Assembly: GCF_003352915.1 (NCBI RefSeq)
Contig: NZ_CP022314.1
Coordinates: forward strand, 303,093 to 367,092
Direction: 5' to 3'
Origin: Arthrobacter sp. PM3
GTDB taxonomy: Bacteria > Actinomycetota > Actinomycetes > Actinomycetales > Micrococcaceae
DNA length: 64,000 nt
Shown here: one piece after another, positions 1 through 8,633 of the stretch
How positions within the stretch are numbered: position 1 is the stretch's first letter
How the letters are laid out: each line of letters opens with the position of its first letter
Notes under the pieces: model-generated
Told to the model about the DNA's origin: nothing
The model's input: only the letters and a program-made list of their open reading frames with translations
Databases searched by the model: none
Position numbers and translations under genes: made by a program

Positions 1-290
1 TGACCGACAACGCCCTGGCCTACATCCGGTCCGCGGACTTCGCCAAGGCCATCGCGGATCTCGGCGCCAAACACCGGCGCACCAAACCGCGCAGCCCCTG
101 GCAGAACGGCAAGGCCGAACGGTTCAATCGCACCCTCCAGGAAGGCTGGGCCTACAAGAACGCCTACGACTCCAGCGACCACCGCACACAGGCCCTAACC
201 GGCTGGCTAGACTTCTACAACCACCGCCGCAACCACAGCGCCCTCGGAGGACGACCACCCATCAGCAGATGTAACCAACCTGCTGGCTGA
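1..290 (+). mobile_element. IS481-type transposase, C-terminal fragment cut by window edge
   Basis: The frame starting at base 3 is open from the window edge to TGA at 288-290 and gives about 95 residues. It starts with TDN and carries NGKAERF roughly 36 residues later. These match the second Asp and the final Glu of the DDE catalytic triad of IS481/IS3-type transposases. The tail, with FYNHRRNHSALGGRPP and PISR, is the usual C-terminus of IS481 enzymes. The rest of the element lies outside the window, so whether it is intact cannot be judged. No clear terminal inverted repeat could be assigned on the right side. Confidence 0.85.
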
Positions 291-320
291 GTACAGCTAA
301 CGGCACGCCCGTTCGCCACA

Positions 321-353
321 GATGGCCGCTATGGAAGTCCCATAGCGGCCGTC
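321..353. repeat. intergenic palindrome, ATGGCCGC family, copy 1
   Basis: A perfect 11-bp inverted repeat, GGCCGCTATGG at 324-334 and its complement at 340-350, has a five-base loop. It extends to 14 bp with one G-T pair. It lies four bases beyond the stop of the acetyltransferase gene on the minus strand and after the transposase, so it could end transcription, but no T-run follows. The same word occurs at 48806-48825 and 49971-50002. Confidence 0.75.
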
Positions 354-357
354 TTCG

Positions 358-1005
358 TCAAATCGTGGAGTCCTGGGCTGTGGAGTCCCGGGCTGTGGGG
401 TGGTGGGCGGCGAGGCCCTGGGCCACGGGGTGCTGGGCCGGCGGCAGGCCCCGCCACTCGTCCTCGAGGAGGGCATACACCACTTCCGTCGCCCACTGAC
501 CTTTGTAGTGCCACTTGTCCACCTGGGTTGATTCCAGTCGCATGCCGAGGCGTTCGCACAGCGCCGCCGAGGCGGTGTTCAGCGCGTCCAGTTTGGCGTC
601 GATCCGGTGGAAGCCGAGGTCCTCGAACCCGAGCCTGAGCAGCGCCCGGGCGGCCTCGGACGCGATCCCCTTGCCGCGGGCCGCCGGGGCCAGGCTCCAG
701 CCGATCTCGGCCTGCCCGCAGCCCGGGAGCCACTTCAGTACCACCTCGCCCAGCAGCCCGGGCGAATCGGCGGCCTCGATGGCAAGGGCCACCCAGTCGC
801 CCTCCTTCTCGAACTCGAAGTTGGCGTACTTGCCCACGGATTCCATCGACTTGGTGTAGCTCTTCGCCTCCCCCGGCAGGAACCGGGCAGTCTCGGGGAG
901 GCAGTGATAGGCGTGGTACGCGTCCAGGTCCCGGGCCTCGAAGCGCCGCAGCACCAGGCGTTCCGTGCGGAGGGGCAGAGGAGGGAGCGGTTTGGGCTCT
1001 GTCAT
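358..1005 (-). CDS. GNAT family N-acetyltransferase (RimJ/RimL-like)
   Basis: This 215-residue protein begins MTEPKPLPPLPLRTERLVLRRF, the typical first strand of RimJ/RimL-type acetyltransferases. The acetyl-CoA loop is at about residues 105-115, in LAPAARGKGIASEAARAL, matching the Q/RxxGxG/A signature. It should transfer acetyl from acetyl-CoA to an amine; the substrate is unknown. The last 25 or so residues (AQHPVAQGLAAHHPTARDS and following) are a low-complexity tail encoded by short DNA repeats (tggagtcc, gtgggg), beyond the normal domain end. The ATG at 1005 is the first start of the domain. It is transcribed in the same direction as ackA-pta, 18 bases downstream, so it could be co-transcribed. 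Confidence 0.85.
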   Translation of the reverse strand: MTEPKPLPPLPLRTERLVLRRFEARDLDAYHAYHCLPETARFLPGEAKSYTKSMESVGKYANFEFEKEGDWVALAIEAADSPGLLGEVVLKWLPGCGQAEIGWSLAPAARGKGIASEAARALLRLGFEDLGFHRIDAKLDALNTASAALCERLGMRLESTQVDKWHYKGQWATEVVYALLEDEWRGLPPAQHPVAQGLAAHHPTARDSTAQDSTI

Positions 1006-1023
1006 GTCCCCAACGCTACCCGG

Positions 1024-2193
1024 CTACGGCGCAACCGATGCGTGGGCGACGACGGCGGCCGTCGCCTCGGCGATCGCCCGTTCCTCGTCGGTGGGGACCA
1101 CGAGGACGGGCAGGGCCGACATCGGGGTGGAGATGACCCGCGGCTCCTTGGACCGCTCCCGGTTCAGCCCGGCGTCGAGCTCCACGCCCAGGGCGCCGAG
1201 CCGCTGCGCCACCAGGTCCCGGAACTGGTGCGAGTTCTCGCCGATCCCGGCCGTGAACACGAGGGCCTTCGCGCCGCCGACCGCCACGTGGTAGCCGCCA
1301 ATGTACTTCGCGAGCCGGTAGGACGCGACCGCCAGGGCCATGGCCGCCCGGGCGTCGCCGGCTTCCGCGGCCTCCACCACCGAGCGCATGTCGTTGTTGC
1401 CGGCCAGGCCTTTGAGCCCGGACTGCCGGTTCAGCATCGCATCGAGGTCCTCCGGAGACCAGCCGGCCCGGCCCAGGAACACGAGGATGGACGGATCGAG
1501 GTCACCGGAGCGGGTGCCCATGACGAGGCCTTCGAGCGGGGTGAAGCCCATGGACGTGTCAATGGACTGGCCGCCGCGGATCGCCGTGACCGAGGCGCCG
1601 TTCCCCAGGTGGGCGATCACGGCGTCGAACTCCTCCACCGGGACATCCAGCAGCGCCGCGGCCCGGTGCGCCACGTACTCGTGCGAGGTGCCGTGGAACC
1701 CGTAGCGGCGGATCCCGTGGTTCGTGTAGAGCTCGTCCGGCACCGCGTAGCGCCAGGCGTGCTCGGGCAGGGTGCGGTGGAAGGCGGTGTCGAACACTGC
1801 CACCTGAGGCAGCTGCGGCCACTTCTTCGAAATCGCCCGGATGCCCAGGACGTTGGCGGGGTTGTGCAGCGGCGCGAGCGGGTTCAGCCGTTCGATGGCC
1901 CGGGTGATCTCGTTGTTCACCAGCACCGGTTCGGCGAAGCGCTCCCCGCCGTGCACCACGCGGTGGCCGACGGCGTCGAGCGCCCGGTCCCCGAGCGCGG
2001 CGTGGATGGCCGCGTCCACCAGTTCCAGCGCCTCGGCGTGGTCTCGGGGGCCCTCGATCTGGCCGTCTCCCTCGCCGCCGGTCCCCATGCCGATCTTTTC
2101 GACGAGTCCTTCGGTGAGCACGCTGCCGGCCTCGACGTCGCGCACCTGGTACTTGAGCGAGGATGAGCCGGAGTTGATGACGAGGACGAGCAC
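1024..2193 (-). CDS. ackA: acetate kinase
   Basis: The product catalyses acetate + ATP <-> acetyl phosphate + ADP in the cytoplasm. The 389-residue length is normal. Visible motifs are INSGSSSLKYQ at the N-terminus (adenylate/phosphate site), GHRVVHGG, HLGNGASV and DTSMGFTPLEGLVMGTRSGD, all diagnostic of the acetokinase family. The start is GTG at 2193, preceded by GGAGGCCCC, a strong ribosome site. It follows pta by eight bases, so the two form a pta-ackA operon for acetate overflow or re-use. In this window the neighbouring paa genes also yield acetyl-CoA, but a direct link is only inference. Confidence 0.97.
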   Translation of the reverse strand: MLVLVINSGSSSLKYQVRDVEAGSVLTEGLVEKIGMGTGGEGDGQIEGPRDHAEALELVDAAIHAALGDRALDAVGHRVVHGGERFAEPVLVNNEITRAIERLNPLAPLHNPANVLGIRAISKKWPQLPQVAVFDTAFHRTLPEHAWRYAVPDELYTNHGIRRYGFHGTSHEYVAHRAAALLDVPVEEFDAVIAHLGNGASVTAIRGGQSIDTSMGFTPLEGLVMGTRSGDLDPSILVFLGRAGWSPEDLDAMLNRQSGLKGLAGNNDMRSVVEAAEAGDARAAMALAVASYRLAKYIGGYHVAVGGAKALVFTAGIGENSHQFRDLVAQRLGALGVELDAGLNRERSKEPRVISTPMSALPVLVVPTDEERAIAEATAAVVAHASVAP

Positions 2194-2201
2194 GGGGCCT
2201 C

Positions 2202-4346
2202 CTAAGCCTTGGCTTCGACGGGCTGGCCGGTTGCGGCCTGTTCTGTTGCGGCCTGCCGGCCCTGGGACGACTGGGCCTGGATGGCGGTGATGGCCACGGT
2301 GTTCACGATGTCCTCCACCGTGCAGCCGCGCGAGAGGTCGTTGACGGGTTTGCGCAGGCCCTGCAGCACGGGCCCGACGGCGACCGCTCCCGAGGACTGC
2401 TGCACCGCCTTGTAGGTGTTGTTGCCCGTGTTCAGGTCCGGGAAGATGAACACGGTCGCCTGCCCGGCCACGGACGAGCCCGGCATCTTGGAGGCGGCGA
2501 TGGCGGCGTCCACGGCGGCGTCGTACTGGATGGGCCCTTCGACGGCGAGCCCGGGCCGCCGGCTGCGGACCAGTTCGGTGGCCTGCCGGACCAGATCCAC
2601 GGCCTCTCCCGAGCCGGAGCCGCCCGTGGAGTAGGACAGCATGGCGACCCGCGGGTCCACGCCGAACTGCGCCGCCGTCTCCGCGGATGCCAGGGCGATG
2701 TCCGCGAGCTGCTCCACGTTGGGCTCGGGGTTGACGGCGCAGTCACCGTAGACCAGCACCCGGTCGGGCATGAGCATGAGGAACACGGAGGACACGATCT
2801 TGACGCCGGGCCGGGTCTTGACGAACTCCAGCGCGGGCCGGATGGTGTGCGCGGTGGTGTGCGCGGCGCCGGAGACCATGCCGTCCACCACGCCCAGCTG
2901 CACCATCATGGTGCCGAAGTAGCTGCCGTCCAGCATGACCTCCAGCGCCCGGGCGAGGTCCACGCCCTTGTGCGCCCGCAGCTCGGCGTACTTCTCCGCG
3001 AACTCCTGGCGCAGCGGCGACGTCGCGGGGTCCATGATGCGGATGCCGGACAGGTCGATGCCCTGGGTGGAGGCCAGCTCCCGGACCGCGGACTCGTTGC
3101 CCAGGACAGTGAGGTCGCAGACGTCCCGGCGGTGCAGGATCTCGGCTGCGCGCAGGATGCGCACGTCGTTGCCTTCCGGCAGGACGATGTGCCGGCGCTG
3201 CTGCCGGGCCCGTTCGATGAGGTCGTGCAGGAACCGCAGCGGCGTCATCCGTTCGGGCCGCGGCAGGTGCAGGCGTTCCAGGAGCTCGGCCTCGTCCACC
3301 CGTTTGGCCCACAGCCCCAGGGCGGAGGCGACTTTGCGGCGGTGCCCGGACCAGATCTCGCTCCGGACCTCCGAGACGCGCTTCGCCGTCACGTAGGTGT
3401 CATCGGGGGCGGCGAAGATCGGGAACGGCGCCTGCGCCAGGAGGGAGTAGATGGTGGGGTCGGGGGCCAGGCCGCCGGTGAGGATCAGGGCCGACGGCAC
3501 CGGGAAGTCGGGCGAGAACGAGGACGCCAGGCAGGCCACGAGCACATCCGCCCGGTCGCCGGGCACGATCACCAGGGCGCCGTCGTCGAGCACGTGCAGG
3601 AAGTTGGCGACGTTCATGGCCGCGACCTTGATGGAGCGGACGTCGCGTTCCAGGTCCGGCAGGCCCGCCACCTGGCCCAGGGCCAGGGCGGAGGCGACCT
3701 CCCCGGTGGTGGGCCGGGCGATGTCCTCCAGTTCCGGGAAGACGTAGACCGGGCGGCCGGACGCGCCCGGCTTCACCGCGGCGGCAATGGCGTCAAGGTC
3801 CTCCGGGTCGGCCCGGTTGACCATGATGGCCAGGAGCGTGCACCGCTCCGCGAGGAGTTCCTTGCGGGCCACCTCGACGGCGTCCGCGGCCTCCGGTGCG
3901 GTCAGGCCCCGGGCGCCCACGACGGCGACCACCGGGACGGCCAGGTTGTTGGCCAGCCGGGCGTTGAGGTCAAACTCGACGGCGGCGTCCTGGCCGGTGA
4001 GGTCGGTTCCTTCGACGATCACCACGTCACAGTTGCGGGAGAGTTCGGCGAAGATTTCCACGCAGCGGGAGTCGATTTCCTCGCGCTTTCCCTCGGCCAG
4101 GAGGCTGCGGACCTCGGTGAAGGTCAGGCCGCCGCGGCAGCGGTCCTCGCCGAGGTCGAAGCGGGATTTCATGACGGCCACCATGGGGTCCGAGCCGGCG
4201 TCATGGCCGTTGACGACGGGCTTGAAGAACCCGATCCGGTCCGCGTGCCGGTGGAGGGTGTCCGCCAGGCCCAGGGCTATGAGGGACTTGCCGGACCCCG
4301 GCGTGGTCGCACTGACGTAGATTCCTTTGGCCATGTGTCCCAGCAT
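2202..4346 (-). CDS. pta: phosphate acetyltransferase (long, three-domain type)
   Basis: The product converts acetyl-CoA + phosphate to acetyl phosphate + CoA. At 714 residues it is the long Pta form. The N-terminal BioD-like P-loop domain is shown by TTPGSGKSLIALGLADTL, a central DRTGG domain lies around residues 220-330, and the C-terminal PTA_PTB catalytic domain starts near residue 380 (MTPLRFLHDLIERA; later YSTGGSGSGEAVD and QYDAAVD). The ATG at 4346 is chosen because AGAGGTG lies seven bases upstream; a second ATG at 4334 (MAKGIY) has a weaker site. The gene is divergent from paaI, with 79 bases between the two start codons, and is followed directly by ackA. Confidence 0.97.
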   Translation of the reverse strand: MLGHMAKGIYVSATTPGSGKSLIALGLADTLHRHADRIGFFKPVVNGHDAGSDPMVAVMKSRFDLGEDRCRGGLTFTEVRSLLAEGKREEIDSRCVEIFAELSRNCDVVIVEGTDLTGQDAAVEFDLNARLANNLAVPVVAVVGARGLTAPEAADAVEVARKELLAERCTLLAIMVNRADPEDLDAIAAAVKPGASGRPVYVFPELEDIARPTTGEVASALALGQVAGLPDLERDVRSIKVAAMNVANFLHVLDDGALVIVPGDRADVLVACLASSFSPDFPVPSALILTGGLAPDPTIYSLLAQAPFPIFAAPDDTYVTAKRVSEVRSEIWSGHRRKVASALGLWAKRVDEAELLERLHLPRPERMTPLRFLHDLIERARQQRRHIVLPEGNDVRILRAAEILHRRDVCDLTVLGNESAVRELASTQGIDLSGIRIMDPATSPLRQEFAEKYAELRAHKGVDLARALEVMLDGSYFGTMMVQLGVVDGMVSGAAHTTAHTIRPALEFVKTRPGVKIVSSVFLMLMPDRVLVYGDCAVNPEPNVEQLADIALASAETAAQFGVDPRVAMLSYSTGGSGSGEAVDLVRQATELVRSRRPGLAVEGPIQYDAAVDAAIAASKMPGSSVAGQATVFIFPDLNTGNNTYKAVQQSSGAVAVGPVLQGLRKPVNDLSRGCTVEDIVNTVAITAIQAQSSQGRQAATEQAATGQPVEAKA

Positions 4347-4357
4347 ACTTACACCTC

Positions 4358-4403
4358 TTGACAGCGGGCACCCAAATGGGATTACCTAATGAACATTCGG
4401 TAA
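4358..4403 (+). promoter_or_regulatory. paaI-paaK promoter with PaaR-type palindrome
   Basis: TTGACA at 4358-4363 is a consensus -35 box, and ATTACC around 4381-4386 is in -10 position (17-bp spacing). A 22-bp palindrome at 4382-4403 overlaps the -10: half sites TTACCTAATGA and ACATTCGGTAA match at nine of eleven positions. The same arrangement is seen at 11588-11609 and 19841-19862, upstream of other phenylacetate genes. I infer that the TetR regulator encoded at 6398 binds here and represses. Confidence 0.65.
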
Positions 4404-4425
4404 ATAAAGCTGGAGGCGACGACGC

Positions 4426-4953
4426 ATGGCTGAACTGACGATTTCCGGTGACACCCACCCCATCCTGAAAGACGACTATGCCTCCGAATGGATGGGCATC
4501 GAGGTGCTGTCACTGGGCGACGGGCATGCCACGATCCGCATGACGCTCCGGCAGGAAATGCTCAACGGCTTCGGCATGGCGCACGGCGGGATGGTGTTCG
4601 CCTTCGGTGACACGGCCTTCGCCCTCGCCTGCAACCCGGCCGTCCCGGACTTCCCGGACGCTGCGACCATCACCGTGGCCGCCGGCGTCGACATCAATTT
4701 CCTCAAGCCGGCCTTCCGCGGCCAGGTCCTCACCGCCGTCGCCAACCGCCGCGCCAGCACCGGGCGCAGCGGCCTGTACGACGTCCAGATCTACGCCGCC
4801 GGTCCCGGCGCCGCCGCAACCCCGGAGGCGTCCGACGACGGCGGGTCCCCGGCGGCCGCCGCGGACACCCCCGCAGGCGGCACTTCAGCTCCTCCTCCGG
4901 GCGAACTCATCGCCGAGTTCCGCGGCCGCAGCCGCACCATCTCCAAGAAATAG
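4426..4953 (+). CDS. paaI: PaaI hotdog thioesterase with an inserted Ala/Gly/Pro loop
   Basis: This 175-residue protein has the hotdog thioesterase fold; LNGFGMAHGGMVFAFGDTAFALACN at residues 46-70 holds the HGG motif and catalytic Asp region of PaaI. PaaI hydrolyses hydroxyphenylacetyl-CoA and related dead-end thioesters to recover CoA during phenylacetate breakdown. The ribosome site GGAGG precedes the ATG. It is 16 bases ahead of paaK, so the two form an operon. Residues about 125-158 (AGPGAAATPEASDDGG and onwards) form a low-complexity insertion between the last two beta strands, where ordinary PaaI has a short turn; the final strand AEFRGRSRTI resumes the family pattern. Confidence 0.9.
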   Translation: MAELTISGDTHPILKDDYASEWMGIEVLSLGDGHATIRMTLRQEMLNGFGMAHGGMVFAFGDTAFALACNPAVPDFPDAATITVAAGVDINFLKPAFRGQVLTAVANRRASTGRSGLYDVQIYAAGPGAAATPEASDDGGSPAAAADTPAGGTSAPPPGELIAEFRGRSRTISKK

Positions 4954-4969
4954 AAACAGGGAACCACTG

Positions 4970-6298
4970 ATGACCCAAGAAACCGCCGCCGCCACCACCG
5001 ATGCTGTCCTGGACCGCGAGGAAACCATTTCCCGCGACGAGCTCGAGGCCCTCCAGCTCAGCCGCCTGCAGCACACCGTGGCCTACGCCTACGACCGTGT
5101 TCCCCTGTACAAGCGCAAGTTCGACGCCGCCGGCGTCCACCCGACCGACCTGCGCGAGCTCTCCGACCTCGGCAAGTTCCCGTTCACCACCAAGGAAGAC
5201 CTCCGCCTTGAGTACCCCTTCGGCATGTTCGCCGTGCCGCAGAACCAGGTGGCCCGGATCCACGCCAGCTCCGGCACCACGGGCCGCGCCACCGTGGTGG
5301 GCTACACGAAGAAGGACCTCGCGGACTGGGCCAAGCTCGTGGCCCGCTCCCTGCGCGCCTCCGGCGTCCGGCCCGGCATGAAGGTCCACAACGCGTACGG
5401 CTACGGCCTGTTCACCGGCGGCATGGGCGCCCACGCCGGCGCCGAGGCCCTCGGCTGCACCGTCATCCCGATCTCCGGCGGCCAGACCGAACGCCAGATC
5501 ACGCTCATCCAGGACTTCCAGCCCGACGCCATCCTGGCCACCCCCACCTACCTGCTGACCATTGCCGACGCCATGATCAAGCAGGGCATCGACCCCGCCT
5601 CCACGTCGCTGAAGTACGCGGTGCTGGGCGCGGAGCCGTGGACCGAGGAGATGCGGCACGAGCTCGAGGTGACCATGAACATCAAGGCCTGCGACATCTA
5701 CGGCCTGTCCGAGGTCATGGGCCCCGGCGTCGCCGGCGAGGCCGTGGAGACGCAGGACGGCAGCCACATCTGGGAGGACCACTTCCGGCCCGAGATCATC
5801 GACGCCTTCGACCCCTCGGTGGTCCTGGCCGACGGCGAGCCCGGCGAGCTGGTCTTCACGTCGCTGACCAAGGAGGCGCTGCCGATCATCCGGTACCGCA
5901 CCAAGGACCTCACCCGGCTGCTGCCCGGCACCGCACGGCCGGCGCACCGCCGCATGGGCCGCATCACCGGCCGCAGCGACGATATGATCATCCTGCGCGG
6001 CGTGAACCTGTTCCCGTCGCAGATCGAGGAAATCGCCCTGCGCATCCCGGAGCTCAGCCCGCACTTCCAGCTCGAACTGACCCGGCCCGAGGGCCAGCGG
6101 ATGGACCAGATGACGGTCAAGATCGAGCGCCGCGACGCCGTCACGATCGAGAGCGGCACGGCCGCCGCCAAGGTCCTGCAGCAGCAGATCAAGATCCACG
6201 TCGGCTCCTCCTGCACGGTCGACGTCGTCGAGCCCGGCTCGCTGGAGCGGTCCAACGGCAAGCTCCGCCGGATCTACGACATGCGCCCCAAGGGCTGA
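4970..6298 (+). CDS. paaK: phenylacetate-CoA ligase
   Basis: The product activates phenylacetate with ATP and CoA to phenylacetyl-CoA, the first step of the aerobic phenylacetyl-CoA pathway. At 442 residues it has normal length. It carries the adenylate-forming motif ASSGTTGRATVVGYT (about residues 97-111), the YGLSEVMGPGVAGE motif, and the C-terminal GRSDDMIILRGVNLFPSQIE hinge typical of PaaK. The ATG at 4970 is preceded by a weak AGGGAACC. It is followed by a hairpin and then by paaR. Confidence 0.96.
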   Translation: MTQETAAATTDAVLDREETISRDELEALQLSRLQHTVAYAYDRVPLYKRKFDAAGVHPTDLRELSDLGKFPFTTKEDLRLEYPFGMFAVPQNQVARIHASSGTTGRATVVGYTKKDLADWAKLVARSLRASGVRPGMKVHNAYGYGLFTGGMGAHAGAEALGCTVIPISGGQTERQITLIQDFQPDAILATPTYLLTIADAMIKQGIDPASTSLKYAVLGAEPWTEEMRHELEVTMNIKACDIYGLSEVMGPGVAGEAVETQDGSHIWEDHFRPEIIDAFDPSVVLADGEPGELVFTSLTKEALPIIRYRTKDLTRLLPGTARPAHRRMGRITGRSDDMIILRGVNLFPSQIEEIALRIPELSPHFQLELTRPEGQRMDQMTVKIERRDAVTIESGTAAAKVLQQQIKIHVGSSCTVDVVEPGSLERSNGKLRRIYDMRPKG

Positions 6299-6325
6299 CC
6301 GGCCCTTTTCGGCTCAGCTACAGGC

Positions 6326-6369
6326 CAGCCCGGCCGGCGTGTCCTTTCGGGGCCGCGCTGGCCGGGCTG
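6326..6369. terminator. GC-rich hairpin between paaK and paaR
   Basis: CAGCCCGGCCGGCG at 6326-6339 pairs with 6356-6369 at 13 of 14 positions around a 16-base loop. No T-run follows, so an intrinsic terminator is only a possibility. Its right arm touches the putative operator half site in front of paaR. Confidence 0.45.
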
Positions 6370-6389
6370 ACTGACCGTTCATGAGAAAC
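6368..6389 (+). promoter_or_regulatory. possible PaaR half-site before paaR
   Basis: TGACTGACCGT at 6368-6378 closely matches the left half of the palindromes at 11588 and 19841. The right half is poorly conserved. It would allow weak autoregulation of the TetR gene starting at 6398. This is suggestive only. Confidence 0.35.
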
Positions 6390-6397
6390 TAGCGAGT

Positions 6398-7003
6398 ATG
6401 CCCAGCACAGCACCCACCACCAAGCGCGGCCGCCCCGGCTATGACCAGCAGTCGGTCCTGCTGATCGCCGTCGACGTCTTCAACCGCCACGGCTACGACG
6501 CCACCTCCATGGGCATCCTCGCCGAGAACCTGGGCATCTCGAAGTCCGCGATTTACCACCACGTGCCGTCCAAGGGCGATCTGCTCAAGCTGGCCCTCGA
6601 CCACGCGCTCGGCGGCCTCGAGGCCATCCTGGACCGGCCCGAAGCGCAGACCGGATCCGCCGAGGCCCGGCTGGAGTTCGTGGTCCGCGAGACCATCTCG
6701 GTCCTGGTGGAGCGGCTGCCGTTCGTCACCCTGCTGCTGCGGCTGCGCGGCAACACCGAGATCGAGCGGGACGCGCTGGAACGCCGCCGCACCTTCGACC
6801 ACAAGGTGGCGGCCCTGATTTCGGCCGCCCGCGACGAAGGTTCGCTGCGCCAGGACATCGATCCGCGCACCGTCACCCGCCTGCTGTTCGGCACGATCAA
6901 CTCGATCGTGGAATGGTACAAGCCCGGCGGCTCACTGTCCCCGGAAAAGCTGGCCGACGACGTCATCACCATGGCCTTCCACGGCCTCCACGCACCCCGC
7001 TAA
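6398..7003 (+). CDS. paaR: TetR family repressor of phenylacetate genes (PaaR-like)
   Basis: This 201-residue TetR protein has an N-terminal helix-turn-helix (residues about 15-60: VFNRHGYDATSMGILAENLG then ISKSAIYHHVPSKGDLL) and a C-terminal ligand-binding domain. TetR-type PaaR proteins in Actinobacteria and other phyla sense phenylacetyl-CoA and repress paa genes; the assignment here comes from position directly downstream of paaK and from shared palindromes at 4382, 11588 and 19841. The ATG at 6398 is the first start of the domain. Downstream lies the repeat region 7027-7490 with no further gene on this strand until 7620. Confidence 0.8.
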   Translation: MPSTAPTTKRGRPGYDQQSVLLIAVDVFNRHGYDATSMGILAENLGISKSAIYHHVPSKGDLLKLALDHALGGLEAILDRPEAQTGSAEARLEFVVRETISVLVERLPFVTLLLRLRGNTEIERDALERRRTFDHKVAALISAARDEGSLRQDIDPRTVTRLLFGTINSIVEWYKPGGSLSPEKLADDVITMAFHGLHAPR

Positions 7004-7026
7004 CCTGCTCGCTCCCTCCCCCGGGG

Positions 7027-7192
7027 GGACATGCTCATTTTTCGCCCCGCCAGCCCCGCCTTCCAACCGGACATGCTCATTTTTCGGCGCACCGGCCCGC
7101 TCCCGCAGGACATGCTCATTCTTCGCCCTGTTTCCAACCGGACATGCTCATTCTTCGCCCTGTTTCCAACCGGACATGCCCATTTTTCAAGG
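7027..7192. repeat. tandem array A, five copies of a GGACATGCTCATTTTTCG unit
   Basis: Copies begin at 7027, 7069, 7108, 7140 and 7172. The core GGACATGCTCATTYTTCG is followed by variable 13-24 base fillers, several reading CCCTGTTTCCAACC. Spacing is 42, 39, 32 and 32 bases. This is part of a 616-base stretch (7004-7619) with no credible gene: open frames across it simply translate the repeat and change frame with it. Confidence 0.85.
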
Positions 7193-7240
7193 GCTGGAGT
7201 GAGCATAGCGGCATCATGCCCGCTGCTTGGCTCTCCCACT

Positions 7241-7490
7241 GGACATGTCCCACGCTGCCTAGCCCTCCCGATGGACATGCCCCACGCTGACCACTTAGCA
7301 TGCTCTCCCACTGGACATGCCCCACGCTGACCAGCCCTCCCGATGGACATGCCCCACGCTGACCACTTAGCATGCTCTCCCACTGGACATGCCCCACGCT
7401 GACCAGCCCTCCCGATGGACATGCCCCACGCTGACCACTGAGCATGCTCATCCCCTGAACATGCCCCACGCTGACGGCTGGACATGCTCC
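7241..7490. repeat. tandem array B, compound 72-bp repeat built on GGACATGCCCCACGCTGA
   Basis: Core copies start at 7241, 7273, 7313, 7345, 7385, 7417, 7457 and 7480. Spacing alternates 32 and 40 bases, giving a 72-bp higher-order unit present about three times. The longer filler contains the perfect 8-bp palindrome AGCATGCT at 7298, 7370 and 7442. An inverted copy of the core, GGGGCATGTCC, lies near 7508-7518. The core shares GGACATG with array A, so the two arrays appear related. Confidence 0.85.
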
Positions 7491-7619
7491 ATGCGGCTCA
7501 GGGGCACGGGGCATGTCCCCGCCCAGCCCAGCCCAGCCCAGGCCCGGCTTGGGCAAGGGCTCAGGAGCGCCGCACTCGTCGCCGTTGACGGGACGGGAAT
7601 GCCGGGCCACGCTGTGAGG

Positions 7620-8468
7620 ATGGCCACCAGAGTATCCAGGGTTCTCATGGAAACCTTCCCCCAACTCCGATACGAACCCACCGCCAAAAGGGTGCGCGCG
7701 AGCCTCGGCCGGGACGCCGTCGTCGACACACAGAACGCCTACCTGCTGTGGGAACCTCGGCGGATCACCCCGGTTTTTGCCGTACCGGAACAGGACCTCG
7801 CGGCCCGGCTCGCCTCCCCCGCCCCGCGGACGGCCGCTGTCGAGGAGCACCCCTTCGCGCTTAGGCAGGGGGCGGCCCCGACCTCGCTGGATCTCACCAC
7901 CGGGTTTGGCAGGCACACCGCCGCCGGTGAGGAGTTCGACGTCGTCACCGCTTCGGCCAGTGCGTCCCGGGCGGCCTTCCGGCCCGACGACCCGGACCTG
8001 GCCGGCTACGTAGTGCTTGATTTCGCCGCTTTCGACTGGCGTGAGGACGACGAAGAGATCATCGGCCACCCGCGGGATCCGTTCCACCGGGTGGACATCC
8101 GTGCCTCGTCCGCGGCGGTGGAGGTCGCGCTCGACGGCGTGAGGCTGGCCGCGACGAACGGCGCCCAGCTGCTTTACGAGACGATGCTCCCGGTCCGGTA
8201 CTACATCCCGCCGGCGGACGTGCGGCTGGATCTCCTGCAGGAGAGCCCGAAGCGGACCGTGTGCCCGTATAAGGGCCGGGCCGGTTACTGGAGCTACCCG
8301 GGGTCGGGGCAGGGCAGCAACATCGCGTGGAGCTACGACCGGCGGTTCCGCGATGCCGCCCAGATCCACGGCCTCATCAGTTTCTTCAATGAACGGGTCG
8401 ACCTGACAGTCAACGGCGTGCTCCAGCCCCGTCCGGTGACGCCGTGGTCACGCCCGGGCGGAGCCTGA
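7620..8468 (+). CDS. DUF427 domain protein, two DUF427 repeats
   Basis: This 282-residue protein has two copies of the DUF427 fold: one around residues 30-110 and one around 160-265, the latter with the hallmark CPYKGRAGYWSY and the closing FFNERVDLTVNGV. DUF427 proteins are widespread in Actinobacteria, but no reaction is established to my knowledge. The ATG at 7620 is chosen because the frame upstream only translates the repeat array. It converges on the VOC gene at 8693, with a hairpin between them. Confidence 0.85.
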   Translation: MATRVSRVLMETFPQLRYEPTAKRVRASLGRDAVVDTQNAYLLWEPRRITPVFAVPEQDLAARLASPAPRTAAVEEHPFALRQGAAPTSLDLTTGFGRHTAAGEEFDVVTASASASRAAFRPDDPDLAGYVVLDFAAFDWREDDEEIIGHPRDPFHRVDIRASSAAVEVALDGVRLAATNGAQLLYETMLPVRYYIPPADVRLDLLQESPKRTVCPYKGRAGYWSYPGSGQGSNIAWSYDRRFRDAAQIHGLISFFNERVDLTVNGVLQPRPVTPWSRPGGA

Positions 8469-8633
8469 TCCGTCCGGGGGTACTTTGAGGGCTGCTGCGG
8501 GCGCTCAGCCGCCAAAAACGGGCATTTTCGTGCCAAAGTCGCCCCGGAGCGCCGGGAACCCACTCCAAACGGCGTATCTGGCCATCTATGGCAGTCCCGC
8601 CCGTGTCATCACCCGGATAGTGCCTCCAGCGTA

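Noticed and set aside
607..2166. Long open frame antisense to ackA, and similar ones antisense to pta, paaZ, the thiolase and resB
   Set aside because: High GC leaves few stops in opposite frames; the sense genes have clear families and codon use, and the antisense products match nothing recognisable.
7000..7485. Open frames through the GGACATG arrays, both strands
   Set aside because: They translate the tandem repeat itself into periodic peptides, have no ribosome site, and overlap on both strands.
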